64,000 bases of DNA from Flavobacterium ajazii (GCF_010614725.1 NZ_JAAEHL010000006.1:302839-366838); one strand, 5' to 3'; shown: positions 34,066 to 42,515, counted from the first letter of the stretch. Numbers and translations: made by a program. Notes: generated by a model from the letters alone, not told the origin.

Positions 34066-35291
34066 TTTTCATTAAACTTTTTAACCACCAACGCAGAGTT
34101 GGTTCCTCCGAACCCGAAAGAATTGGACAAAAATATATCAAATTTTTTGTTTAACGTACTTTTAACTAAATTTAATTTTAAGGCATCTTCATCCGGATTT
34201 TCCAAATTAATGTTCGGGGCAATGAAATCGTGCTGCATCATTAGAATTGAGTAGATTACTTCGCTGGCTCCGGCCATCCAGCATTCGTGTCCCGTCATTG
34301 ATTTTGTTGAACTTACAGGAGGATTTTTCTCACCAAAAACTTCGTAGATAGCTTTTGCTTCATTTGCATCACCAACTGGAGTTGATGTGGCATGTGCATT
34401 TATATACTCAATATCCGATGCTTTCAGGTTTGCTTCTTCAAGTGCTCTTTTCATTGCAGTAGCGGGTCCTTCGACATTTGGAGTTGAAATATGACCTCCG
34501 TTTGATGAGAATCCGTAACCGGAAACTTCGGCAATAATGGTAGCACCTCTTGCAATGGCAGATTCGTAACTTTCTAAAATTAAAGTTGCACCGCCGCCAC
34601 TTGGAATTAATCCGTCACGACCTGAGTCGAAAGGTCTTGAGGCTTTTTCCGGATCGCTTTCTCTGTTAGAAAAAACACCTAAACCGTCAAAACTGCTCAT
34701 GGCATATTTATTAATTTCCTGTGCACCTCCGGTAATAATGATGTCCTGAAAACCGCTTTTGATTAAAAAATAAGCTAATCCAATAGAATGTGAACCGCTC
34801 GCACAGGCTGCACTTACAGTTAAATTAATGCCACGAAGTTTAAAAATCGTTGAAAGGTTCATGGTAACCGTAGAATTCATCGATTTGAAAATTGCCCCGG
34901 AACCAATTAGTGCCGTATCTTTTTTCTCGCGTACAATATCTGTAGCATCGATAATGGCTTTGGAAACGCTGTCGTTTCCGTACATGATTCCAACTTCTCG
35001 ATTTTCAAAAAAAGCATCGTCAATATTGGCATTTTTTAATGCTTCGATAGTAGCCATATAAGCATATTCGGTTTCTTCACCAATGCTCATGCGCTGTCTT
35101 CGGTTCAGTAAATTTTTCAGGTCCGTTTTTGGAACCATGCCAGTCAATGCCGACTGGAAACCAAATTCTTTTCGTTCCGGATCAAACTGAATACCAGATT
35201 TTCCTTTGTATAATGATTCTTTTACCTCTTCTAATGAAGTACCAATGCAGGAATAAATTCCCATTCCAGTAATTACAACTCTCCTGTTCAT
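34062..35291 (-). CDS. Beta-ketoacyl-ACP synthase II-like ketosynthase (409 aa)
   Basis: This full-length FabF-type enzyme has VSAACASGSHSIG (Cys near 161), NAHATSTPVGDANEA (His) and STKSMTGHECWMAGASE (Lys and His). It is the longest of the three active KAS I/II-type ketosynthases and is translationally coupled with the second ACP. Its neighbours darA, darB and the LpxL-like gene suggest it supplies acyl chains for the resorcinol part, but it could equally belong to the polyene. A large repeat hairpin lies just upstream of its start. Confidence 0.9.
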   Translation of the reverse strand: MNRRVVITGMGIYSCIGTSLEEVKESLYKGKSGIQFDPERKEFGFQSALTGMVPKTDLKNLLNRRQRMSIGEETEYAYMATIEALKNANIDDAFFENREVGIMYGNDSVSKAIIDATDIVREKKDTALIGSGAIFKSMNSTVTMNLSTIFKLRGINLTVSAACASGSHSIGLAYFLIKSGFQDIIITGGAQEINKYAMSSFDGLGVFSNRESDPEKASRPFDSGRDGLIPSGGGATLILESYESAIARGATIIAEVSGYGFSSNGGHISTPNVEGPATAMKRALEEANLKASDIEYINAHATSTPVGDANEAKAIYEVFGEKNPPVSSTKSMTGHECWMAGASEVIYSILMMQHDFIAPNINLENPDEDALKLNLVKSTLNKKFDIFLSNSFGFGGTNSALVVKKFNEK

Positions 35292-35335
35292 CTTCTTTTT
35301 AAAGTAATTTTTATCCTTAAAGTGTAATTTTTTTT

Positions 35336-35455
35336 AATCTCGCAAAGACGCAGAGTCGCAAAGTTTCTTCTTTTTTAAGTTTTAATTTAATAAAAGCTTT
35401 GCGACTCTGCGCCTTTGCAAGATTATTTTAAGTTTAAAAAACTTAAAATAATCTT
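35336..35455. repeat. Two nested flavobacterial palindromes between fabG and a ketosynthase gene
   Basis: The first palindrome has the arm ATCTCGCAAAGACGCAGAGT(CGCAAAG) at about 35337-35363 facing CTTTGCGACTCTGCGCCTTT(GCAAGAT) at about 35397-35423, with a ~33-base loop. The second is a perfect hairpin, AAGATTATTTTAAGTT (35419-35434) with AACTTAAAATAATCTT (35440-35455) around a five-base loop. No reading frame is present. The CTTTGCG-ACTCTGCG repeat is a class I recall from many flavobacterial intergenic regions. Confidence 0.7.
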
Positions 35456-35471
35456 GCAAACATAGTATTCT

Positions 35472-36203
35472 TTAAGAATATATTCCGCCGTTAATATTGA
35501 TAATTTCTCCTGTAATATAGCTTGATTTTTTTGAAATCAAAAAGCTTACCAAATCAGCTACTTCTTCTGCTTCGCCAAAACGATTTACGGGAATTAGTTT
35601 TAATAGTTCTTTTTCATCTAACTGACTTGTCATATCTGTTTTAATAAAACCAGGTGCAACAGCATTAACAGTAATATTGCGTTTTGCCACTTCCTGAGCC
35701 AAAGCTTTCGTGGCAGCAATGATGGCACCTTTTGCAGCAGAATAATTGGTTTGTCCGGCAGTTCCTTTTACTCCTGAAACGGAGACCATATTTACGATTC
35801 GGCCATATTTATTGCGTAACATTTTCTGAATGAAAAATTGTGTTACGTTAAAAAATCCGTTTAAACTTGTGTTTACCACGCCATTCCAGTCTTCGGGAGT
35901 CATCCACATAAAAAGACCGTCTTTTGTAATTCCGGCATTATTTACAATCGCTTCAACAAGAGCTTCAGGATTTGCTTCCTGCCACTTTGTTAAAACAGAC
36001 TGTACTTTGTCAAATTTGGAAACATCAAATCTCAGAATTTCTCCGGTTGCTCCTAATTTTTGTATTTCTTGTAATGTTTCTTCGGCAGCCGTTTTATTCG
36101 AATGATAATTAATCAGAATATGATAACTGGATTCGACGGCTAATTTTTTACAAATAGCACTACCAATTCCTCTTGATCCGCCTGTTACTAATACACATTT
36201 CAT
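35472..36203 (-). CDS. fabG: 3-oxoacyl-ACP reductase (FabG type)
   Basis: This 243-residue short-chain dehydrogenase has VTGGSRGIGSAIC (NADP loop), VNNAGITKDG, and the catalytic MVSVSGVKGTAGQTNYSAAKGA (Ser, then Tyr-x-x-x-Lys). It reduces the 3-oxo group after each condensation, before dehydration. Aryl polyene clusters carry their own FabG (ApeQ), so this copy is likely pathway-specific rather than the housekeeping one. It is separated from the downstream ketosynthase by a 180-bp repeat region. Confidence 0.91.
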   Translation of the reverse strand: MKCVLVTGGSRGIGSAICKKLAVESSYHILINYHSNKTAAEETLQEIQKLGATGEILRFDVSKFDKVQSVLTKWQEANPEALVEAIVNNAGITKDGLFMWMTPEDWNGVVNTSLNGFFNVTQFFIQKMLRNKYGRIVNMVSVSGVKGTAGQTNYSAAKGAIIAATKALAQEVAKRNITVNAVAPGFIKTDMTSQLDEKELLKLIPVNRFGEAEEVADLVSFLISKKSSYITGEIININGGIYS

Positions 36204-36238
36204 TTATGTAAAATTTTATTTTTATCAGAAAGATAATA

Positions 36239-37435
36239 TTATTTCTTCTTTTTTGCTGCTGGTTTTGTTTCTGTCTTTGGTTTTTCAGCAGCGAATTCAG
36301 TAGTACTGTTTCTTTCAGCAGATTTAGAAAATAATTCAGCATTTTCAAACCATTGATTGCTTAAAACGGTTCCGTCCGGTTTGAGAAAACCCCATTTTCC
36401 TTCGTTTTTTACTCTTGCTACGCCATCAATAAATCCTTTGTCCTGCTGAACAAACATGGCCATCATTCCGTTTGAAGTAATACCGTATTGCGTTGGGATG
36501 ACTAATTTTCCACTTTCATTGATAAATCCCCAATTATTTTCCTTTACAGGAGCCAGTCCATTTTTACTGAAAACCTCTGCATCACTGTAAGTTGGCGGAA
36601 TTACAAAATCTGCTTTTGGATTAATGTATCCCCATTTTGACCCTACTAAAACCGGTGCCAGATTTTTTGAGAAAGCTTTTGCCTTATCATATATAGGCAG
36701 AATTACCCAATTTCCTTTTAAGTCTATAAAACCGATTTTTCCATTCTTTTTGGCAAACGTCAAATCCTGTATTTCAAAATCCCAGATTTTTTCAGCACCT
36801 TCTACCGGAATAAATTTTCCACCGCTTACGATTCCGAACGTTTTGTCTTTTCTGGCCCAGGTTGTGTTCTTGAAATAATTTCCAATTTCAGCATAAGCAG
36901 GTTCTACTAATTCTTTTCCTTCGGTATTTATAATTCCCCAGTTTTTGTTTAGTTCAACTCTGGCAAAACCGTTTTCAAAAGGTTTGATCTGATCGTATTT
37001 TGGTTCTAAAATAACAGTCATTTTAGAGTTGATTAATCCAACTTTATTTCCTTGCTTTATAAAAGCTACGCCATTATTAAAATCATATAATTTTTCAGAA
37101 GCAGGTGCTTTCTGGATTTCTCCTTTTGTATTAATATAAACCCAGTCCTTGTCTTTTTGCACAATTGCGATTCCGCTGTTAAAATCTTTCGCATTTTTGA
37201 AATCTGCCGGAATTACCCAGGTTCCTTTTGCATCAATAAAACCCCATTTTCCATCTTTTTCGACAGCAGCCAAACCTTCAGAAAAACTTTTAGCAGATTT
37301 GTACTGAGGTTCAATTTTAAAAGAACCGTCTTTAGCGAGATATCCAATTTTTGAATTCTTTTTAACTAGTGCCAATTCCTGACTATTAACAAATTGAATA
37401 CCTGCCAGTAATAAAAAAAGAAATGTTTTTTTCAT
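36239..37435 (-). CDS. Secreted WG repeat-containing protein
   Basis: This 398-residue protein has a signal peptide (MKKTFLFLLLAGIQFVNSQ) and then at least seven WG/KWG repeats of ~35-45 residues: KWGFIDAKGTWVIP, NWGIINTEGKELVEP, KIGFIDLKGNWVILP, KWGYINPKADFVIPP, NWGFINESGKLVIP, KWGFLKPDG. The C-terminus is Lys-rich. WG repeats form beta structures of unclear function, found in surface or periplasmic proteins. It sits between the lyase and fabG genes, so it may be a structural or envelope partner of the pigment system, or merely co-located. Confidence 0.85.
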   Translation of the reverse strand: MKKTFLFLLLAGIQFVNSQELALVKKNSKIGYLAKDGSFKIEPQYKSAKSFSEGLAAVEKDGKWGFIDAKGTWVIPADFKNAKDFNSGIAIVQKDKDWVYINTKGEIQKAPASEKLYDFNNGVAFIKQGNKVGLINSKMTVILEPKYDQIKPFENGFARVELNKNWGIINTEGKELVEPAYAEIGNYFKNTTWARKDKTFGIVSGGKFIPVEGAEKIWDFEIQDLTFAKKNGKIGFIDLKGNWVILPIYDKAKAFSKNLAPVLVGSKWGYINPKADFVIPPTYSDAEVFSKNGLAPVKENNWGFINESGKLVIPTQYGITSNGMMAMFVQQDKGFIDGVARVKNEGKWGFLKPDGTVLSNQWFENAELFSKSAERNSTTEFAAEKPKTETKPAAKKKK

Positions 37436-37523
37436 GATTTTTAAAATTCAATGTTTAATAATATAAAAGTTAAAACTCGTTGGGGCATAAAACTTTAAAT
37501 ACACAGTATCTATGTATAGAATA

Positions 37524-39044
37524 TTAACTGTTGATCAAATAATCTTTTACTTTTTGAACAAAAGGATACATTACCTGATCTTCCTTAAATGTTGGAATTA
37601 TTTTTCGAACATCATCATACCATTTTTTAGAAACAGATGAAATTTTATCTTTTTGCTCTAAATAATCAATGGCCTGAACAATTGTAATTAATTCGATTGC
37701 CAATACTTCAAAAGCATTTTCGATCACTTTTGAGGTAATTACAGCCGAGTTTGTTCCCATACTTACAATATCCTGATTGTCGTTGTTGTTCGGGATACTG
37801 TGAACATACATTGGGTTTGATAACATCTGGTTTTCTGCAGTGGTTGAGGTTGCAACGAACTGAACACCCTGCATTCCGAAATTAAATCCTAAAGTTCCTA
37901 AGTTTACAAATGGAGGTAGTAACTCGTTAATTTTTGAATTAAGTAAATAATTCAATTGACGTTCTGCCAGCATCGTTAATTTGGTAATCACGATTTTCAG
38001 TTTATCCATTTCAAGCGAAATATAATCTCCGTGGAAATTTCCGCCGTGGTAAACGTGCTGGTTTTTTACGTCGATAATCGGATTGTCGTTTGCCGAGTTA
38101 AATTCATCTTCTAAAATAGAAGCTACATTATTAATAGTTTCTAAAACCGGTCCAAGAATTTGAGGAACACATCTTAGTGAATAATACTCCTGAACTTTTT
38201 CCTTGAAAATTTCTTCGGTGTTTTCACCAGAATACAAATGGTCTTCTCTTTTACGGATTAAAGTACTATCGGAAAGATTTTGACGCATTTTTAAAGCAAT
38301 TTCCTGTTGTCCCTTATGACGTTTGGTTTGGTTTAATTCCTGAGAAAAATGATCATCATAAGCCTGAACCAGTTCGTTTATCGCACATGAGGCTTTTAAT
38401 GACCAGTCTAATAATTTATTGGCATGATGAACATTGACAACACCAATTCCGGTCATAACTGAAGTTCCGTTGATCAAAGCCAGACCTTCTCTGATTTCTA
38501 CCTGAATTGGTTTTAAACCTTCGATTGCAAAAACTTCCGGAGTTGGTCTTCTTTCTCCTTTATAAAAAACTTCGCCTTCGCCAATTAAAACTAAAGCTAA
38601 ATGTGATAACTGAACTAAATCCCCACTCGCACCAACGCCTCCATGTTCGAAGATTAAAGGGGTGATATCTCTGTTTATTAATTCAGCCATTAAATGGATA
38701 ACTGAAGGATGAACGCCAGAATTTCCTAATGATAATGAGTTTAAACGTGCTAAAATTGCTGCTTTTGCACAAACCGGACTTAAAGGTTTTCCTGTACCTG
38801 ATGAATGGCTTCGGATTAAATTATATTGCAGCTGAATCTGGTCAGATTCTTTAATTCGATACTGAGCCATAGGACCAAAGCCTGTATTTACACCGTATAT
38901 TACTTTGTTTCCTGAAAATTCTTTTAAGAAGCTGAAGCTTTCACTGATACGATCCAGTACCGAATCGCTAATGATAACTTTCTGGTTTCCAAATATAATA
39001 GCCTCAAATTCGGCTAAACTTAAATATTCATTAATTGTATTCAT
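37524..39044 (-). CDS. Tyrosine ammonia-lyase (aromatic amino acid lyase, HAL/PAL superfamily)
   Basis: This 506-residue enzyme should turn tyrosine into 4-coumarate and ammonia, the starter of the flexirubin aryl polyene. It has the catalytic Tyr50 in VIYGVNTGFGP, the MIO-forming Ala-Ser-Gly at 139-141 in GGVGASGDL, and the selectivity pair Ser79-His80 in LIRSHSSGTG. From memory it is almost the same sequence as the characterised F. johnsoniae TAL, which also has Ser-His rather than the His-Leu of Rhodobacter TAL. It is the first gene of the minus-strand cluster and divergent from the halogenase-like gene. Annotation pipelines may call it histidine ammonia-lyase; context favours tyrosine. 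Confidence 0.9.
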   Translation of the reverse strand: MNTINEYLSLAEFEAIIFGNQKVIISDSVLDRISESFSFLKEFSGNKVIYGVNTGFGPMAQYRIKESDQIQLQYNLIRSHSSGTGKPLSPVCAKAAILARLNSLSLGNSGVHPSVIHLMAELINRDITPLIFEHGGVGASGDLVQLSHLALVLIGEGEVFYKGERRPTPEVFAIEGLKPIQVEIREGLALINGTSVMTGIGVVNVHHANKLLDWSLKASCAINELVQAYDDHFSQELNQTKRHKGQQEIALKMRQNLSDSTLIRKREDHLYSGENTEEIFKEKVQEYYSLRCVPQILGPVLETINNVASILEDEFNSANDNPIIDVKNQHVYHGGNFHGDYISLEMDKLKIVITKLTMLAERQLNYLLNSKINELLPPFVNLGTLGFNFGMQGVQFVATSTTAENQMLSNPMYVHSIPNNNDNQDIVSMGTNSAVITSKVIENAFEVLAIELITIVQAIDYLEQKDKISSVSKKWYDDVRKIIPTFKEDQVMYPFVQKVKDYLINS

Positions 39045-39081
39045 TAAACTCGTTTTGATTGCGCTAATTTAATTTTATTTA

Positions 39082-39105
39082 TCAAAATAAATGTAGTTAT
39101 TTTGA
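39082..39105. promoter_or_regulatory. Inverted repeat in the lyase/halogenase divergent promoter
   Basis: TCAAAATAA (39082-39090) and TTATTTTGA (39097-39105) are exact complements around a six-base spacer. The site is nearly central in the 102-bp gap between the two divergent genes. Read either way it gives TTATTTTG, close to a -7 box, so it may be a pair of back-to-back promoters, an operator, or both. Confidence 0.5.
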
Positions 39106-39146
39106 TGAGGGCAAATGTAAGTTAATAAATCAGAACATTTCTTATT

Positions 39147-40397
39147 ATGACAAAGGAGTTTGTAGACGTTTTAATCATTGGTGCGGGACCATCAGGATGT
39201 GTTTCGGCATCCTATCTTCATATGAACGGTGTTAAGATAAAAGTGGTTGAAAAAACAAAGTTTCCAAGACTGGTTGTTGGTGAAAGCCTTATACCAAGGG
39301 TTATGGACCATTTTGCGGAAGCTAAACTTTTTGAAAGTTTAGACGCCATGAATTTTGAAAAAAAGCTTGGAGCCCGTTTTATCAGGGGTGAAGAAATTTG
39401 TGTTTTTGATTTTAGTCAGAAATTTGGAGAAGGCTGGGACTGGACCTGGCAGGTGCCAAGAGCTGATTTTGATCATACAATGGCACAGGAAGTGATTCGA
39501 AAAGGGATTGATCTGGAATTTGAAACGGAGGTTCTGGAAGTATCTTTTGAAGGGAAAAATTCGAAAACAATCGTAAAAGACAAAGATGGAAATCTAAAAG
39601 AAATCCATGCAAAATTTATTATTGATTCCAGCGGATACGGACGCGTTTTGCCAAGACTTTTAGACTTGGATACACCTTCGAAACTGGATCCGCATTCTTC
39701 TATTTTTACACATGTAAAAGATATAAACAGAGAAGAAGGGGAAGAGGGAACACAGATTTCATTTGATATTCTGGAAACCGAAGTCTGGCTTTGGGTAATT
39801 CCGTTTTCGAATGGAAATACAAGTTTAGGAGTTGTGGGACCAACGGATTTTATCAATTCGCTTTCAGAAAATAAAGATAACGCCGAGGCTTTGCGAAATG
39901 CCATTCAGAAATCCGATTATTATATTAAAAGATTCAAAGGGACTGAATTTTTATTCGAGCCGGTAAAACTGGAAAATTATTCAAGAGCCGTAAAAAAAAT
40001 GTACGGAGATGGTTTTGCCTTAACAGGGAACAGCTCTGAATTTTTGGATCCGGTATTTTCATCGGGAGTTGCTTTTGCAACAGAATCCGGAATGTTGGCA
40101 GCGAAATTATACTTAAAAGAATCACAGGGAATTTCTGTTGACTGGGAAGTTGAATTTACACAATATATGAAACGCGGTATTGCTGTTTTTACGACTTATG
40201 TACAGGAATGGTACACCGGAAATTTGCAGACACTGTTTTTCCATCAGCCTGAAAATCCTGAAGTAAAAGAAAAAATATGTTCAGTATTGGCAGGATATGT
40301 CTGGAATGAAGAAAATCCGTTTGTGAAGAAACATGATCATGTGATTAAAAATATGGCCTATTTATTAAATATGCAAAAAGAACAAAGCCCTGAATAA
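39147..40397 (+). CDS. Flavin-dependent halogenase-like oxidoreductase of the flexirubin cluster
   Basis: This 416-residue FAD enzyme has GAGPSGC (12-18), VVGESLIPRVMDHF, and WLWVIP at 214-219, the W-x-W-x-I-P motif of flavin-dependent halogenases that blocks monooxygenation. NFEKKLGARF places a Lys at 72/73 where halogenases keep their catalytic Lys. DPVFSSGVAFATESG closes the FAD site. It could chlorinate or hydroxylate the phenolic ring; chlorinated flexirubins are known in some Bacteroidetes. It is divergent from the lyase, and its stop codon lies within the loop of its own terminator. Confidence 0.8.
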   Translation: MTKEFVDVLIIGAGPSGCVSASYLHMNGVKIKVVEKTKFPRLVVGESLIPRVMDHFAEAKLFESLDAMNFEKKLGARFIRGEEICVFDFSQKFGEGWDWTWQVPRADFDHTMAQEVIRKGIDLEFETEVLEVSFEGKNSKTIVKDKDGNLKEIHAKFIIDSSGYGRVLPRLLDLDTPSKLDPHSSIFTHVKDINREEGEEGTQISFDILETEVWLWVIPFSNGNTSLGVVGPTDFINSLSENKDNAEALRNAIQKSDYYIKRFKGTEFLFEPVKLENYSRAVKKMYGDGFALTGNSSEFLDPVFSSGVAFATESGMLAAKLYLKESQGISVDWEVEFTQYMKRGIAVFTTYVQEWYTGNLQTLFFHQPENPEVKEKICSVLAGYVWNEENPFVKKHDHVIKNMAYLLNMQKEQSPE

Positions 40398-40410
40398 TCA
40401 GGGCTTTTTT
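40384..40410. terminator. Bidirectional terminator overlapping the halogenase-like gene stop
   Basis: AAAGCCCTGA (40384-40393) and TCAGGGCTTT (40398-40407) form a 10-bp stem with a four-base loop, followed by a T run. The TAA stop of the plus-strand gene (40395-40397) lies in the loop. In the other direction it can end the minus-strand gene at 40416. Confidence 0.88.
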
Positions 40411-40415
40411 TGATT

Positions 40416-41021
40416 TTATTTATAAGCTTTTTTAGCTATAAGTTTTGATAATGATTTTGCAGTTTTAGCGTAACCTTCTCCAATTCGGGATTCATTGCTG
40501 AAATTGTTCCCCCATTGATCTCCAGGAGCTTCTTCACTTGTAATTTCCAACAAAACATTTGATTTATTTGCTGTTTCAACAAATTTTAAATTTGTCGTAA
40601 CTTTTGCTGGCTGTTTCATGATTCCGGCATCCCATCCAGGAAAAACCCATACTGTTTTTACTATTAAGGTATAAGGAGTGCTTAATCCTTCCTGAAAATT
40701 CAAATCTTTTTTTTCTTTAGTTAATACGATATTAGCAATTTCTAAAAACTTAGGAGTCCATATTTGCTCCTTTGCTGCAATCCATTTTTTCTCCCAGAGG
40801 TTTCCGTTTCCTTTTGCCTTTTTGTCTAAATCGGCTTTGTGTTCTTCAACATACTGAGCTTCGGGTTTGTTTTCTTTCATCATAGTAAAACTACTATAAT
40901 CAAATTCTACGTTAACTTCTTTTTGGTTTTTTAAAAAATCAAAATTTCCATTTACGACTTTCATGTCCTGAGCAAATGTAAATCCTGAAACGAATAACAA
41001 TGCGAATACTATTTTTTTCAT
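40416..41021 (-). CDS. Secreted protein of unknown function
   Basis: This 201-residue protein has a signal peptide cut after TFA (MKKIVFALLFVSGFTFAQ). The mature part has NVEFDYSSFTMMKENKPEAQYVEEHKADLDKKAKGNGNLWEKKW and KTVWVFPGWDAGIMKQPAKVTTNLKFVET, and ends SKLIAKKAYK. It looks like a soluble periplasmic protein of the Bacteroidetes-only type with no enzyme motif I can name. It has its own -7 box and shares a terminator with the halogenase-like gene, so it is probably not part of the pigment operon. Confidence 0.75.
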   Translation of the reverse strand: MKKIVFALLFVSGFTFAQDMKVVNGNFDFLKNQKEVNVEFDYSSFTMMKENKPEAQYVEEHKADLDKKAKGNGNLWEKKWIAAKEQIWTPKFLEIANIVLTKEKKDLNFQEGLSTPYTLIVKTVWVFPGWDAGIMKQPAKVTTNLKFVETANKSNVLLEITSEEAPGDQWGNNFSNESRIGEGYAKTAKSLSKLIAKKAYK

Positions 41022-41043
41022 AATTAAGGATTAGTTTAGATTT

Positions 41044-41071
41044 CAAATGTAAATATTTTTTTAAGAAACAA
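41044..41071 (-). promoter_or_regulatory. Promoter of the secreted protein gene (TTG-N17-TACATTTG)
   Basis: On the minus strand TACATTTG (41044-41051) is a perfect -7 box, with TTG (41069-41071) 17 bases upstream as a -33 element. It lies 22 bases before the start codon at 41021. Confidence 0.6.
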
Positions 41072-41167
41072 CCAGTTTTTTGGAGATTTGTGTCAATTTT
41101 TTTTAACAGGATTTATTGTCAATTTCTACTTATAAAGTTGAGTTTTACATTCCTTGTTTTTAGGGAA

Positions 41168-41209
41168 TTTAGAAGGGAAAGTATAAAAATTAACTTTCCT
41201 TCTTCTAAA
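41168..41209. promoter_or_regulatory. Imperfect inverted repeat upstream of umuC, possible operator
   Basis: TTTAGAAGGGAAAGT (41168-41182) faces ACTTTCCTTCTTCTAAA (41193-41209). The arms are complementary apart from two extra bases, with a 10-base spacer. The site ends 20 bases before the umuC -7 box, so a protein bound here could block or help RNA polymerase. A damage-response repressor is the natural guess, but no known SOS box consensus is matched. Confidence 0.4.
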
Positions 41210-41228
41210 TACATAAATCACTATTGCG

Positions 41229-41236
41229 TAATTTTG
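41229..41236 (+). promoter_or_regulatory. -7 box (TAATTTTG) directly before umuC
   Basis: TAATTTTG is a perfect -7 box that ends four bases before the umuC ATG at 41241, the same spacing as at rbfA. Transcription would start at about the start codon. Confidence 0.55.
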
Positions 41237-41240
41237 CAGG

Positions 41241-42515
41241 ATGTATGCTTTAGTCGATTGTAATAATTTTTATGCTTCGTGCGAACGTGTTTTTCAGCCG
41301 GAATTCAACGGAAAACCTGTTGCGATATTATCCAATAATGATGGCTGTGTGATTTCAAGAAGCAATGAGGCTAAAGCAGTTGGAGTTCCTATGGGCGCTC
41401 CGGCATTCAAGATCAGGGAATTGGTAAAAGAAAAAAATATCAAATTGTTTTCGTCCAATTATCCTTTGTATGGGGATTTGAGTAATCGTGTAATGAAAAT
41501 TTTAGAGCAGTTTACCCCAAATGTAGAGATTTATAGTATAGATGAAGCTTTTCTGAATTTTGATGGCCTGAATATTTTGGATTATCAGGATTACGGCCTG
41601 CAAATAAAATCCCGGGTGCAAAAATGGCTGGGACTTCCGGTTTGTATTGGTTTTGCCGAAACTAAGGCATTGTCAAAACTGGCTAATAAAATTGCCAAAG
41701 AATTTCACGACAGGACCCAAGGTGTTTACGTAATTGATACTGATGAAAAACGAATCAAAGCTTTAAAATGGACGAAGATTGAAGACGTTTGGGGCATTGG
41801 TTACCGTACAAAAAAGAAAGCAAAACTGCGAAATATTCATACGGCTCTTGATTTTATTAATCCTATCCATGAAGCGTGGATTAAGAAAGAAATGGGTGTA
41901 ATTGGTCTTCGTCTGAAATGTGAACTGGAAGGCAAATCAGTTCTGGATTTAGAACCTTTACCAGAACAAAAAAAGAGTATAGCAACGACCAGAAGTTTTC
42001 CTAAACAGATTTCTGATTTTGATTTACTGCGTGAGCGTATCGTTACTTTTGCCTCTGTCTGTGCCGAAAAACTGCGTAAACAAAATTCCTGCTGTCATAC
42101 GATTATCGTCATGCTGGTGGTTGATAAACATTCGATAAAATCATCCCAATATTATTTTAATAGAGCTGTAACGCTGCCATATGCGAGCAATTCGACTTTG
42201 ACCATTTCGAATGTGGCTATCGAAATGCTGAAGAAATTGCACAAAGAAAATGAAGGCATCCGGTTTAAAAAAGCGGGTGTTATAGTGACAGAATTGATCG
42301 ATGAGGATAAAAAGCAATTTCAGTTGTTTGAAGAAGAAAATCCAAAACATCTGGCTTTAATGAAAGTGATGGATCAGCTGAACACTAAAATAGGAAATCG
42401 GAAAGTAAAACTGGCGACGCAGGATCTTGAGCGGACATGGAATATGAAACAAGATCATTTATCCCCTAAATATACTACTGATTTTAATAAACTATTGGAA
42501 GTAAAATGTCTCTAA
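41241..42515 (+). CDS. umuC: Y-family DNA polymerase V catalytic subunit UmuC
   Basis: This 424-residue polymerase begins MYALVDCNNFYASCERVFQP (the first metal Asp in VDCNNFYAS), has VYSIDEAFLNF-type acidic residues (IYSIDEAFLNF near 97-107) and the VCIGFAETKALSKLANKIAK region, and ends with a little-finger domain. It copies damaged DNA with low fidelity and joins processed UmuD. Length is normal. The umuD gene overlaps its last ten bases, the reverse of the E. coli order umuD-umuC. Control by DNA damage is likely from the family; an inverted repeat upstream could be the operator. Confidence 0.94.
   Translation: MYALVDCNNFYASCERVFQPEFNGKPVAILSNNDGCVISRSNEAKAVGVPMGAPAFKIRELVKEKNIKLFSSNYPLYGDLSNRVMKILEQFTPNVEIYSIDEAFLNFDGLNILDYQDYGLQIKSRVQKWLGLPVCIGFAETKALSKLANKIAKEFHDRTQGVYVIDTDEKRIKALKWTKIEDVWGIGYRTKKKAKLRNIHTALDFINPIHEAWIKKEMGVIGLRLKCELEGKSVLDLEPLPEQKKSIATTRSFPKQISDFDLLRERIVTFASVCAEKLRKQNSCCHTIIVMLVVDKHSIKSSQYYFNRAVTLPYASNSTLTISNVAIEMLKKLHKENEGIRFKKAGVIVTELIDEDKKQFQLFEEENPKHLALMKVMDQLNTKIGNRKVKLATQDLERTWNMKQDHLSPKYTTDFNKLLEVKCL

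Noticed and set aside
37524..39044. Histidine utilisation gene hutH
   Set aside because: No hutU, hutI or hutG nearby, position at the head of the pigment cluster, and close resemblance from memory to the F. johnsoniae tyrosine lyase.
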